Part shown: piece by piece, positions 52,945 through 62,274 of the stretch | How positions within the stretch are numbered: the first letter of the stretch is position 1 | How the letters are laid out: the number at the start of each line of letters is the position of its first letter | DNA from: Herbaspirillum huttiense | GTDB lineage: Bacteria > Pseudomonadota > Gammaproteobacteria > Burkholderiales > Burkholderiaceae_D | Assembly: GCF_004367745.1 (NCBI RefSeq) | Contig: NZ_CP037993.1 | Coordinates: 1,364,001 to 1,428,000, forward strand | Reading direction: 5' to 3' | Length of the DNA: 64,000 nt | Made by a program: the position numbers and the translations under genes | The notes under the pieces: generated by a model | The model's database searches: none | The model's input: only the letters and a program-made list of their open reading frames with translations | What the model was told of the DNA's origin: nothing

Positions 52945-54154
52945 CCTGCCGTTCCAGCCTCTGCGACGCAGCCTGTTGAAGGTGATGGCAGCACTCGCGC
53001 TCAGTGGTGCCGGTGCGGCCGCCAGCGCCGCGCCGGCCGCCTGCGCGGCGGTTGACTGGCCGGCCTGGCAATCCTGGGCTGGCAGTCACGTGCAACCCGA
53101 TGGCCGGGTCCTGCACTCCAGCCTGCTGCCCAATCACACCACGTCCGAAGGCCAGTCCTACAACCTGCTGCTGTCGCTGATCGCCAACGATCCGCAACGC
53201 TTTGACCAGATCTGGAGCTGGACGCGCGACAACATGATGGGGCCCGATGCCGCCAACCGCTTGCCGGGCTGGCTGTGGGGGCAGGGTGCCGATGGCAAGT
53301 GGCAATTGCAGGACGCCAATTCCGCATCGGATGCCGATCTGTGGATTGCCTACGCGCTGCTGGAAGCGGCGCGTCTGTGGCAGCGCCCGACCTATCGCAG
53401 CGATGCAGTGCGCCTGCTCGACGCCATCGAAGCGCGCCTCGTGGTGGACCTGCCTGGCCTGGGCAAGATGGTCTTGCCGGGACCGCAGGGCTTCAGCCAG
53501 GGCAACCAGGCCTGGACGCTCAATCCGAGTTACCTGCCGTTGCCGCTGCTGCGCCGTCTGCACAAGGAGCGCCCCAAGGGCCCCTGGCAGCAGATCGCCA
53601 CCAATACCGTGCGCATGATCCAGGCCACCAGCCCCAAGGGTTTCGTGGCGGATTGGGTCGGCTACAAGATGACGGCGGCGCAAGCCGGCCAGTTCATGGT
53701 CGATCCGGCCAAGGGTGAACTGGGCAGCTATGACGCCATCCGCGTCTACCTGTGGGCCGGCATGACCTCGCCGCGTGACCCCGGGGCCGCACCGCTGCTG
53801 GCCGCCCTGGATGGCATGCGCCAGCGCATCGTCGCCACCGGCATCGCGCCGGAGAAGGTAGCCGTGACCAGCGGTGCCATCGAAGGGCAGGGACCGTTCG
53901 GGTTTGGCGCGGCGTTGGTGCCGTATCTGCAGGCCAAGGGCGAAAACACCCTGGCCGCGCAATGGCAGGCGCGCGCCGCACAACAGCTGGAAAGCGGACT
54001 GGCCCAGCCCAGTGCGCAACCGGAAATTCTGTATTACAACGTCATGCTCGGCCTGTTCGGCCTCGGATGGGCCGAGCAGCGATATCAGTTCCGCGACGAC
54101 GGAACGCTCAATTTGTCTTGGGAGAAGTCATGCGCACGCGCCGTACCACGCTAG
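52937..54154 (+). CDS. bcsZ: Periplasmic endoglucanase BcsZ (GH8)
   Basis: Trims or edits nascent cellulose; 405 residues. After a signal peptide ending near SAAPAAC, the GH8 domain carries the general acid in LPNHTTSEGQSYNLLLSL, the conserved Asp in ANSASDADLWIAYALLEAAR, and GSYDAIRVYLWAGM with the distal catalytic Asp. Its last 25 bases overlap the bcsC start in another frame, indicating close coupling. Confidence 0.95.
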   Translation: MPDLPFQPLRRSLLKVMAALALSGAGAAASAAPAACAAVDWPAWQSWAGSHVQPDGRVLHSSLLPNHTTSEGQSYNLLLSLIANDPQRFDQIWSWTRDNMMGPDAANRLPGWLWGQGADGKWQLQDANSASDADLWIAYALLEAARLWQRPTYRSDAVRLLDAIEARLVVDLPGLGKMVLPGPQGFSQGNQAWTLNPSYLPLPLLRRLHKERPKGPWQQIATNTVRMIQATSPKGFVADWVGYKMTAAQAGQFMVDPAKGELGSYDAIRVYLWAGMTSPRDPGAAPLLAALDGMRQRIVATGIAPEKVAVTSGAIEGQGPFGFGAALVPYLQAKGENTLAAQWQARAAQQLESGLAQPSAQPEILYYNVMLGLFGLGWAEQRYQFRDDGTLNLSWEKSCARAVPR

Positions 54155-57100
54155 CCATCGGAGTGCTGGCCGCGCTCCTGGGCGCACCCCTGGCCCCGGC
54201 CCTGGCTGCGCCGACGGACCTGCAGGCCCAGCTGGTGGAGCAGGGCCAGTACTGGCAGGCGCGCAACAACAACCAGCGCGCCGCCGAGGTCTGGCAGAAG
54301 GTGCTGCAGCTGGACAAGTCGCAGGTCAACGCGCTGTACGGCATGGGCCTGATCGGCGTGAAGCAGAACCGGCCGCAGCAGGCCAATGCGTATCTGGAAC
54401 GGCTGCAGGCGCTCTCGCCGCAACCCTGGCAAGCCGCCCAGCTGATGCAGGACATCGCCCTGGCCCGCCCTGAAAACCAGGCCCTGCTGGCCGAAGCCCG
54501 CCGCCTGGTGGATGCCGGCGAGCGTGACCGCGCTACCGACACCTTCCGCAAGATGTTCAATGGCCTGACGCCCTCGGGCACGGTCGGCCGCGAGTACTAC
54601 AACAATCTGGCCTTCAACGATGCCAGCTGGCCGGAAGCGCGCAAGGGCATGGAACGCCTGCTGCGCGAAACTCCCGAGGACAGCATCCTGGCACTGTTCT
54701 ACGGCAAGCAGCTGGCGCGCCATGAAGACAGCCGGGTGGAAGGCATCCGCGTGCTCTCGCGCCTGAGCAAGCAGACCGACATCGGTGGCGACGCCGATGA
54801 AAGCTGGCGTCTGGCGCTGACCTGGCTGGGCCCGCCGAGTCCGGCGCAGGCCCCGCTGTTTGAAGAATTCCTCAAGGTCCATCCGGACGACAAGGACATC
54901 CGCGACCTGCTGGCCAAGGGCCGCTCGCAGGTCACCGCCACGCAGACGCCGACGGTGCTCTCGCGCGGCCTGCAGGCCCTGGAGAAGGGCGATCTGCAGG
55001 AAGCCGAAAAGGCTTTCCAGGAACGCCTCTCCAGCCATCCCGATGAAACCGATGCACTCGGTGGCCTGGGTGTGGTGCGCCAGCAGCAGAACCGTCTGGC
55101 CGATGCCGAACCGCTGCTGGCGCGCGCCGTAGCGAAGGGCGGCAGCGGCTGGAAGAAGGCGCTCGACAGCGTGCGCTACTGGCTGCTGATCCAGCGCGGC
55201 CGCGAACTGCAGGCGCGCGGCCAGACCCGCCAGGCGCAGGATACGCTGACCCAGGCGCTGCGCCTGGATCCGAAGAACACCGATGGCTTGGTCGCCATCG
55301 CCGATATCGAAGCCACGGCCGGCCAGTTCGAGGCCGCCACGGCGCACTATCGCCAGGTACTGGCGGTGCAGCCGGCACAGGTCGGTGCGATTCGCGGTCT
55401 GGTGAATGTGCTCTCGCAGACCGGGCAAGCCGATGAAGCGCTGCGCCTGCTCGACAAGCTCACCCCGCAACAACAGGCCGAGTTCGGCGACCAGGGCCGC
55501 CTGCGCGCCCTGCGTGCGACCCAGCAAGCCAACCTGGCCGAACAGCGTGGCGATCTCAATGCCGCACTGGACGCCCGGCGCGAAGCGGTGCGCAACGATC
55601 CCGACAACGTCTGGACCACCTTCGACCTGGCCCGCCTCTACATCAAGGCCGGCCAGTCGCGCCAGGCGCGCGTGACCATCGATGACTTCACCCGCGAGCA
55701 TCGCGACAACGTCGATGCGCTCTACGCCAGCGCCTTGCTGTCGGCGGAGATGGAGCAATGGCAGGATGCGCTCGACACCCTGCGCCGCATCCCCGAGGCC
55801 CGTCGTACCGCACCGATGACCGATCTGTATCGCCAGGTCACGCTGACCATCCAGGTCGGCCATGCGAGCGAGCTGGTCAAGACCGGCCAGCGCCAGGAAG
55901 CCCTGGCGCTGCTGGATCGCGTGCAGCCCGAAGCGGCCGGCAATGCCGAGCGCACCGGCACACTGGCCTCGGCCTATGTCGATGCGGGCGATACCCCGCG
56001 TGCGCTGGCGCTGATGCAGCCGCTGATTGCGCCGCCGGCCACGCCGAGCGCCGCTACGCGCCTGCAATACGCGTCGGTGCTGCTCAGGGCCGGTGAGGAT
56101 GCGCAGGTCTACAGCGTACTCACGGCCTTGCAGAACCAGAACATGGACGTGGCCACGCGCAAGCAATACGACGATGTGCGTTTCCTCTACCGCGTGCGCC
56201 AGGCCGAACGCCTGCGCGAAGGTGGCGACCTGGCGGCGGCCTACGACACGCTGGCCCCCGCGCTGTCACAGCGGCCCACCGATATCGGTGCGCTCTCGGC
56301 ACTGGCCCGCATGTTCAATGCGGCCGGCGACAATGCCCGCGCACTGGCGCTCTACAAACCACTGGCCGAACGCAATCCGCGCGACGTCACGGTGTTGCTG
56401 GGCGCGGCCGATACCGCCATGCAGGCGCACGACAATGCCTATGCCCTGCGCCTGCTGGATCAGTTCAACAAACTGGAAAGCAGCGATCCCAGCACCCTGA
56501 CCGAAGCCGCACGCATCTATCGTGCGCTGGGCAAGACCGGCGAAGCCACGGCACTGTTGCGCAAGGCGGTGGCCATTGAAAACTCGGCGCGCCAGCGCAG
56601 CCTGATGGCCCAGGGCAATGGTTTCGATCCGGCCATCAATCCCTTCCGCACCCAGCGTCGCCTGCCGGGCAACGAGAATGTGGCTGCCATCCCGCCGCCT
56701 GCCGAGACCATGCTGCGTCCGGCGATGATGACGGCTTCTGCACCGGCGGCGGCCGATGTGTTGCCGACCCCGGCCAACGCGCGTGTGGCGGCGTCGCAGG
56801 CCGCGCCTGCGGTGGCCTATGGCCCGGCGCTTGGTCCGGTGTTCAGCAATGCATCGCCGGCTCCGGCGCAGATGGTCCAGACCACCCAGCCGGGCAGGGC
56901 GGGCGCTTATGCGCAGCAAGGTGCGGCACCTGCCACCGCTTTGCCGGGTGCGGCCACCGCCGCCCAGCGCGCCTTGCTGGCGCTGCAGGGCCAGCAAGGC
57001 CTGCCGGCGGACAACCTCACGCCGGCGCAGCGCGCCCTCAACGACATCCTGCAGGCGCGCAGCCCCTACGTCACGCAAGGCGTGGTGGTGCGCGGCAATG

Positions 57101-58167
57101 CCAGCGAATCGGGCCTGAGCCGCATCAACGATATCGAAGCCCCGCTGGAAGTGAACATGCCGGTCGGCAATGACCGCGTGGCCGTGCGTATCACGCCGGT
57201 CTCGCTGGATGGCGGCACCATGACCGACGAGGCCGCCAGCCGCTTCGGCGGTGGCGGTTCCAGTGCCACCGGCGTGGGCAAGCAGAGCGCCAGCGGCGTG
57301 GGCGTGGCGGTAGCCTACGAGCGTCCTGACGACGGCATCAAGGCCGACATCGGCACGACGCCCAGCGGTTTCAAGTATCCCAACGTGGTCGGTGGCGTGA
57401 GCGTGGAGCAGCCGCTCGGCGGCAGCAGCACCAACCGCTTCGGCGTGACGGTGTCGCGCCGTGCCGTCAACGACAGCATCACCTCGTTTGCCGGCAGCAC
57501 CGACCCGCGCATCGGCCGTTCCTGGGGCGGCGTGACCGCCAACGGCGGCCGTGCCGAGATGAGTTCGGATGATGCCCAGACCGGCGTCTACGCCTACGGT
57601 GCCCTGCACAGCCTGATGGGCCGCAACGTCGAATCCAACACGCGTGTGGAACTGGGCGGCGGTGCCTACCAGTACCTGGCCAACGGCAACGACGAGAAGA
57701 TGACGGCCGGTGTCTCCGCCACCCTCATCAGCTACGCCAACAACCAGAACTTCTACACCTATGGCCACGGCGGTTACTTCAGCCCGCAGGCCTATCTGGG
57801 GCTGGGCGTGCCGGTGACCTGGGCCAAGCGCAGCGACCGTTTCAGCTTCCAGCTCAAGGGCTCGGCCGGTGTGCAGTACTTCCGCCAGGACGGCGCGGAT
57901 TACTTCCCCACGGATGCCGCCCTGCAAGCGGCCAGCGGCAAGACCTACGGGCAGCAGACCAAGACCGGCATCGGCTACAGCCTGGAAGGCAGCGGCGAAT
58001 ACCGCTTTGCGCCGCGTCTGTTTGTGGGCGGTACGCTGCGCCTGAACAATTCGAGCGACTTCCGCGAACTCAATGTCGCCATGTACCTGCGCTATACCCT
58101 GGAGGACATGCAGGGCAGTTTCCTGACCTTGCCGGTCAGCCCGTATCGTTCGCCGTACTCCAACTGA
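54130..58167 (+). CDS. bcsC: Cellulose export protein BcsC (TPR scaffold and outer-membrane porin)
   Basis: Carries cellulose across the outer membrane; 1345 residues. Signal peptide at 1-27 (LAIGVLAALLGAPLAPALAA), about 850 residues of TPR repeats in the periplasm (for example ALDTLRRIPEARRTAPMTDL), a linker rich in Ala/Pro (about 855-960), and a C-terminal barrel of about 350 residues ending in SPYRSPYSN. I chose ATG 54130, which has GGGAGAAGTC directly upstream and yields the signal peptide; earlier in-frame ATG 53962 is inside bcsZ. Length is typical of the family. Confidence 0.95.
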   Translation: MRTRRTTLAIGVLAALLGAPLAPALAAPTDLQAQLVEQGQYWQARNNNQRAAEVWQKVLQLDKSQVNALYGMGLIGVKQNRPQQANAYLERLQALSPQPWQAAQLMQDIALARPENQALLAEARRLVDAGERDRATDTFRKMFNGLTPSGTVGREYYNNLAFNDASWPEARKGMERLLRETPEDSILALFYGKQLARHEDSRVEGIRVLSRLSKQTDIGGDADESWRLALTWLGPPSPAQAPLFEEFLKVHPDDKDIRDLLAKGRSQVTATQTPTVLSRGLQALEKGDLQEAEKAFQERLSSHPDETDALGGLGVVRQQQNRLADAEPLLARAVAKGGSGWKKALDSVRYWLLIQRGRELQARGQTRQAQDTLTQALRLDPKNTDGLVAIADIEATAGQFEAATAHYRQVLAVQPAQVGAIRGLVNVLSQTGQADEALRLLDKLTPQQQAEFGDQGRLRALRATQQANLAEQRGDLNAALDARREAVRNDPDNVWTTFDLARLYIKAGQSRQARVTIDDFTREHRDNVDALYASALLSAEMEQWQDALDTLRRIPEARRTAPMTDLYRQVTLTIQVGHASELVKTGQRQEALALLDRVQPEAAGNAERTGTLASAYVDAGDTPRALALMQPLIAPPATPSAATRLQYASVLLRAGEDAQVYSVLTALQNQNMDVATRKQYDDVRFLYRVRQAERLREGGDLAAAYDTLAPALSQRPTDIGALSALARMFNAAGDNARALALYKPLAERNPRDVTVLLGAADTAMQAHDNAYALRLLDQFNKLESSDPSTLTEAARIYRALGKTGEATALLRKAVAIENSARQRSLMAQGNGFDPAINPFRTQRRLPGNENVAAIPPPAETMLRPAMMTASAPAAADVLPTPANARVAASQAAPAVAYGPALGPVFSNASPAPAQMVQTTQPGRAGAYAQQGAAPATALPGAATAAQRALLALQGQQGLPADNLTPAQRALNDILQARSPYVTQGVVVRGNASESGLSRINDIEAPLEVNMPVGNDRVAVRITPVSLDGGTMTDEAASRFGGGGSSATGVGKQSASGVGVAVAYERPDDGIKADIGTTPSGFKYPNVVGGVSVEQPLGGSSTNRFGVTVSRRAVNDSITSFAGSTDPRIGRSWGGVTANGGRAEMSSDDAQTGVYAYGALHSLMGRNVESNTRVELGGGAYQYLANGNDEKMTAGVSATLISYANNQNFYTYGHGGYFSPQAYLGLGVPVTWAKRSDRFSFQLKGSAGVQYFRQDGADYFPTDAALQAASGKTYGQQTKTGIGYSLEGSGEYRFAPRLFVGGTLRLNNSSDFRELNVAMYLRYTLEDMQGSFLTLPVSPYRSPYSN

Positions 58168-58200
58168 TTTGACTGAACATTTTTTGATAGAGAGATTGCC

Positions 58201-58872
58201 ATGGCAGCTGCATCCATTCTCGCTGGTCTGAGTATCCTGGTCCTGGGCGAAAGCCACATGAGCCTGGCCGACCACCTCACCGAACCCCTGAACGCCAAGC
58301 TGGTCCAGATGGGCGCCAAGGTCCACTCCATCGGCGCCTGCGGTGCCAGCGCCGGCGACTGGCTGACCACCAAGAAGGTCGACTGCGGTGCCGAGCAGAT
58401 CGACAACGGCAAGATCCAGATCAAGGGCCGCGATGCCAGCACCACGCCCATCGCCGAACTGATCGCCAAGGACAAGCCGGACCTGGTGGTGCTGGTCATC
58501 GGCGACACCATGGCCTCCTACGACAAGCCGGCTTTCCCCAAGGCCTGGGCCTGGCAAAGCGTGACCAGCCTGACCAAGGCGATTGCCGCCACCGGCACCA
58601 AGTGCGCCTGGGTCGGACCTGCCTGGGGCAAGGCCGGCGGCATGTACCAGAAGAACGATGCGCGCACCCAGCTGATGTCGCAGTTCCTGGCTGCCAACGT
58701 GGCGCCTTGCACCTACATTGATTCGCTGGCCATGTCCAAGCCGGGCCAATGGATCACCACCGATGGCCAGCACTTCACCGTGGCCGGCTACAAGTCCTGG
58801 GGTTCGGCCATCGGCGATGCGCTGGGCAAGCTGCCGGCCGATGCCGTGAGCGCCAAGGGAGCCAAGAAATGA
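58201..58872 (+). CDS. wssF: SGNH-hydrolase-like protein of the acetyl-cellulose module (WssF-like)
   Basis: A 223-residue SGNH/GDSL-fold protein: block I is VLGESHMSLADHL with S18, block III/IV includes VVLVIGDTMASYDK, and block V is DGQHFTVAGY (D188, H191). By position it equals WssF of P. fluorescens, where wssFGHI acetylate cellulose. It lacks a signal peptide, because block I begins by residue 12 and there is a stop 9 codons upstream. So it may work in the cytoplasm or leave by another route. It overlaps the next gene by 4 bases. Confidence 0.78.
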   Translation: MAAASILAGLSILVLGESHMSLADHLTEPLNAKLVQMGAKVHSIGACGASAGDWLTTKKVDCGAEQIDNGKIQIKGRDASTTPIAELIAKDKPDLVVLVIGDTMASYDKPAFPKAWAWQSVTSLTKAIAATGTKCAWVGPAWGKAGGMYQKNDARTQLMSQFLAANVAPCTYIDSLAMSKPGQWITTDGQHFTVAGYKSWGSAIGDALGKLPADAVSAKGAKK

Positions 58873-59537
58873 GCGTGCTGCGCGCACTGACCGCGAGCGC
58901 GGCCCTGCTGGGCTGCGCGGGGGCGATGGCCGCTGACATTCCGCTGTATCCGACCGGCCCGGCCGAGGATGCCGCTTTCATCCGCTTCATCAACGCCACG
59001 CCCGACGCGCTGCAAGTGGTGGCCCAGAAGGGCCAGCCGCCGCTGAAACTGGACGCGGCCAAGCCGGTCTCGTCCTTCTTCCCGGTGCAGGCCAAGTCCA
59101 CCATCAAGGGCACGCTGACGGTGGCGGGCAAGAGCCTGGAGCTGGGCGTGCAGGCCAAGCCGGGCGAGTTCGCCACGGTGGTGGTGCTGCCTGATCCCAA
59201 GGGCATCCGCCAGGTCACCGTGCAGGACAATCCGGATGACTTCAATGGCCTGAAGGCCTCGCTGGCCTTCTTCAATCTCGATGCTTCCTGTGCCGCTGCA
59301 GCCCTGCGTCCGGCCGGCCGCACTGCCGACCTGTTCAAGGGCGTGGCGCAAGGCAGCCTGCAGCGCCGTTCCATCAATCCGGTCAAGCTGTCGGTGCAGC
59401 TGGTGTGCGGAGGTACCAATACCGGTCCGGTGCTGGACCTGGGCGAACTGAAAGCGGGCGAGCGCTACAGCGTCCTGCTGCTGCCCTCGGCCAGCGGTCC
59501 GCGCCTGCTGGCGGCTACCGACAAGCTGGCCAACTGA
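58869..59537 (+). CDS. wssG: AlgF-like periplasmic polysaccharide acetylation protein (WssG-like)
   Basis: A 222-residue exported protein; signal peptide at 1-22 (ASAALLGCAGAMAA), then IPLYPTGPAEDAAFIRFINA, the AlgF signature. AlgF helps carry acetyl groups to alginate in the periplasm; the homologue here should serve cellulose. The start at 58869 overlaps the wssF stop (ATGA). Confidence 0.87.
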   Translation: MSVLRALTASAALLGCAGAMAADIPLYPTGPAEDAAFIRFINATPDALQVVAQKGQPPLKLDAAKPVSSFFPVQAKSTIKGTLTVAGKSLELGVQAKPGEFATVVVLPDPKGIRQVTVQDNPDDFNGLKASLAFFNLDASCAAAALRPAGRTADLFKGVAQGSLQRRSINPVKLSVQLVCGGTNTGPVLDLGELKAGERYSVLLLPSASGPRLLAATDKLAN

Positions 59538-59583
59538 TTGCTTGACGCTGACTTACGCTGACTGACGCCGACTGCACCACGCC

Positions 59584-61014
59584 ATGGTCTTTGCCTCGCT
59601 TGAATTCCTGACGCTGTTCCTGCCGCTGTTCCTGCTGGTCTATGCCCTGGTGCCGCAGCGCGGGCGCAATGGCGTGCTGCTGGCGGGCAGCTGGCTGTTC
59701 TATGGCTGGCTGAGTCCGCTGTTCCTGTCCCTGCACGTGGTGCTGACCATCGTGGCCTGGGTTGGTGGCCTGCTGGTGGACCGCGCCCGTGCGCGTGAGG
59801 AAGGGCAGGGCAGTCTGCGCCGTCCCGTGCTGCTGATCGCGCTGGTGGTCTTCAATACGGCGGTGCTGGTCTGGTACAAGTACGCCAACATCGTCGCTGC
59901 CACCGTGAGCGATCTGATGCAGCACTACGGTGCCATGCCGCTGGCGTGGCAGAAGGTGGCGCTGCCGGCGGGCCTGTCCTTCATCGTGCTGCAGGCGATT
60001 TCCTATCTGGTGGATGTGCACCGGCGCACGGTGGCGGTGGAGCGCAGCTTCATCAATTACGCCACCTACATCTCCATGTTCGGCCACTCGATTGCCGGCC
60101 CCATCATCCGTTACGACTGGGTGCAGCGCGAGTTGCGCGAGCGCTGGTTCAATCGGGAAAATTTCTCACTCGGTGCGCGCCGCTTCATGGTTGGCATGGC
60201 CATGAAGGTGCTGGTGGCCGATACGCTGTCGCCCCTGGTGGATGCAGCCTTCCACCTGGAGCATCCGACCCTGATCGATGCCTGGATCGGATGCCTGGCG
60301 TATTCGATGCAACTGTTCTTCGATTTCTCCGGCTACAGCGCCATGGCCATCGGCCTGGGTTTGATGCTGGGTTTCCACTTCCCCGAGAACTTCAATCATC
60401 CCTATCTGGCCGGCAGCATCCAGGATTTCTGGCGGCGCTGGCACATCTCGCTCTCCAGCTGGCTGCGCGACTATCTCTACATCGGCCTGGGCGGCAATCG
60501 CCACGGCGTCTGGAAGACTTATCGCAACCTGTTCCTGACCATGGCCATCGCCGGTCTCTGGCATGGCGGCGACAGCTGGAATTATTTGCTGTGGGGTTCG
60601 GCGCATGGCGTGGCGCTGTGCATTGATCGTGCGTGGTCGCGCTCTTCGTTGCCGTCCATTCCTTCGTGGCTGGCCCATGGCTTGACGCTGCTGTTCGTCT
60701 GCCTGGCCTGGACCCTGTTCCGCGCGCCGGATTTCGCCACCGCTGCCACGATGTATGCGGGCCAGTTCGGCTTGCATGGCACGGGCCTGAGCGATGCGCT
60801 GGCCGTGATGCTGCGGCCGGTGCAGGCGCTGGCCGTGCTGCTGGGTTTGTTCTGGATCGTCGCCCCGCTGTGGCAGGCGGCGCTGGAGGCGCGCTGGGGC
60901 GAACGCGCACTCTATCTCTGGTTCGTGCGGGCGTGGCCGATTGCCGCCTTCCTGCTCTCCTTTGCACTGATCGCCAGCCGCGAGACCGTGCCTTTCCTTT
61001 ACTTCCAGTTCTGA
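59584..61014 (+). CDS. wssH: MBOAT O-acyltransferase (AlgI/WssH-like)
   Basis: A 476-residue membrane-bound acyltransferase that moves acetyl groups from the cytoplasm across the inner membrane. It has about ten helices, the block FFDFSGYSAMAIGLGLMLGF and SIQDFWRRWHISLSSWLRDY, and the catalytic histidine H327 in AGLWHGGDSWNYLLWGSAHG. The length and motifs match AlgI. It lies 46 bp after wssG and 7 bp before wssI. Confidence 0.94.
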   Translation: MVFASLEFLTLFLPLFLLVYALVPQRGRNGVLLAGSWLFYGWLSPLFLSLHVVLTIVAWVGGLLVDRARAREEGQGSLRRPVLLIALVVFNTAVLVWYKYANIVAATVSDLMQHYGAMPLAWQKVALPAGLSFIVLQAISYLVDVHRRTVAVERSFINYATYISMFGHSIAGPIIRYDWVQRELRERWFNRENFSLGARRFMVGMAMKVLVADTLSPLVDAAFHLEHPTLIDAWIGCLAYSMQLFFDFSGYSAMAIGLGLMLGFHFPENFNHPYLAGSIQDFWRRWHISLSSWLRDYLYIGLGGNRHGVWKTYRNLFLTMAIAGLWHGGDSWNYLLWGSAHGVALCIDRAWSRSSLPSIPSWLAHGLTLLFVCLAWTLFRAPDFATAATMYAGQFGLHGTGLSDALAVMLRPVQALAVLLGLFWIVAPLWQAALEARWGERALYLWFVRAWPIAAFLLSFALIASRETVPFLYFQF

Positions 61015-61021
61015 GCCGACG

Positions 61022-62185
61022 ATGAGCACGCCCCCCGTTCACGCTGCACATACGCCTCCTGAGCCCAGCGCCATGGCGCGCCGCGCCAGCCGTTGGGCCG
61101 GTGCCGCGCTGGCCGCCGTGCTGTGTGCAGGATTGATCTCCTGCGGCTGGCTGGTGTACGCCGGCAAGATCGACTGGCTACCCGCCAGCTGGACGCGCGA
61201 CGACGCCTTGCATGGCGAACTGACGCATCAACTGGCCAAGCAGCTTTCCAACGCCTGGCTGCCGGACCAGGCCGCCAAACTGGAACGTGCCGGCAGCTGG
61301 CTGCTGCTGGGCGATACCGGCCCGCGCGTGCGCACCGGCTGCCCCGGCTGGCTGTTCCTGGCCGAAGAATTGCAGGTCAATCGCCACGCACAAGCCAACG
61401 CGCAGACCAAGCGCGCCGCAGTGCTGGCCATCCGGCAGGCGCTGGCCCAACGTGGCATCGGCCTGCTGGTGTCGGTGGTGCCGGACAAGAGCCGCATCGC
61501 CGCCAGCGCCTTGTGCGGCCTCACGCGTCCGGCCGAATTGAATGCGCGCGCCGCGCAATGGGTGAGCGAACTGAATCAGGATGGCGTGGCCGCCATCGAC
61601 CTCGCCCCCGCGCTGGCACCACTCGGTGCTTCGGCCTACCTGCACACCGATACGCACTGGAACGAGACCGGCGCGAACGCCGCCGCGCAGGCCATCGCCG
61701 CGCGCATCACGGCCGCTGGCGTGCAGGCCACGCCGCAGCAGGCCTATACCGCCCAGCCGGGCAAGCTGGCACAGCGTCCCGGCGACCTGGTGCACCTGGC
61801 CGGACTGGACTGGCTGCCGTTGCGCTGGCAACCCACGCCGGAAAGCGTGGCCGCCACCGTCTTCACCGAAGCGGCCGCCACAGGGCAGGGCGCCGTCGCC
61901 AAGGGCGGCGATGATCTCGACGATCTGTTGGGCGACGGCGAGTTGCCCAACGTGGCCCTGATCGGTACTTCGTTCTCGCGCAATTCCAACTTCGTCGGCT
62001 TCCTGCAGATGGCGCTGGGCGCGAAGATCGGCAGCTTCGCCAAGGATGGCGGCAAGTTCTCCGGCAGCGCCCGCGATTACTTCGCCAATCCCGCCTTCAC
62101 CCAGACGCCGCCCAAGCTGGTGGTCTGGGAAATCCCCGAGCGCGACCTGCAGACGCCCTACGAAGCGATCTCACTGGCCCGCTGA
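61022..62185 (+). CDS. wssI: AlgX/AlgJ-like SGNH O-acetyltransferase (WssI-like)
   Basis: A 387-residue protein with one N-terminal membrane anchor or signal (ALAAVLCAGLISCGWLVYAG, about 19-42) and a periplasmic AlgX/J-type domain: GCPGWLFLAEELQVN, SVVPDKSRIAAS, the D-x-H pair D210/H212 in YLHTDTHWNETGANA, and the nucleophile block LIGTSFSRNSNFVGF. It should transfer acetyl groups onto cellulose in the periplasm and is the last gene of the acetylation set. Confidence 0.9.
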   Translation: MSTPPVHAAHTPPEPSAMARRASRWAGAALAAVLCAGLISCGWLVYAGKIDWLPASWTRDDALHGELTHQLAKQLSNAWLPDQAAKLERAGSWLLLGDTGPRVRTGCPGWLFLAEELQVNRHAQANAQTKRAAVLAIRQALAQRGIGLLVSVVPDKSRIAASALCGLTRPAELNARAAQWVSELNQDGVAAIDLAPALAPLGASAYLHTDTHWNETGANAAAQAIAARITAAGVQATPQQAYTAQPGKLAQRPGDLVHLAGLDWLPLRWQPTPESVAATVFTEAAATGQGAVAKGGDDLDDLLGDGELPNVALIGTSFSRNSNFVGFLQMALGAKIGSFAKDGGKFSGSARDYFANPAFTQTPPKLVVWEIPERDLQTPYEAISLAR

Positions 62186-62202
62186 TCCATCATTAAGCTG
62201 GC

Positions 62203-62244
62203 GTTAATGCTGTCTCAACGGGCATTAACGTTGCATTAATGCAA
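62203..62244. promoter_or_regulatory. Palindromic cluster between wssI and mksF
   Basis: GTTAATGC (62203-62210) and GCATTAAC (62222-62229) form an inverted repeat around 11 bases, and TTGCATTAATGCAA (62231-62244) is a perfect 14-bp palindrome. The words share GCATTAA. They could be a terminator-like structure for the wss operon or operators for mksF. Confidence 0.5.
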
Positions 62245-62274
62245 TAAATCATTTCCTTTCCGGCGCATTTTCAT

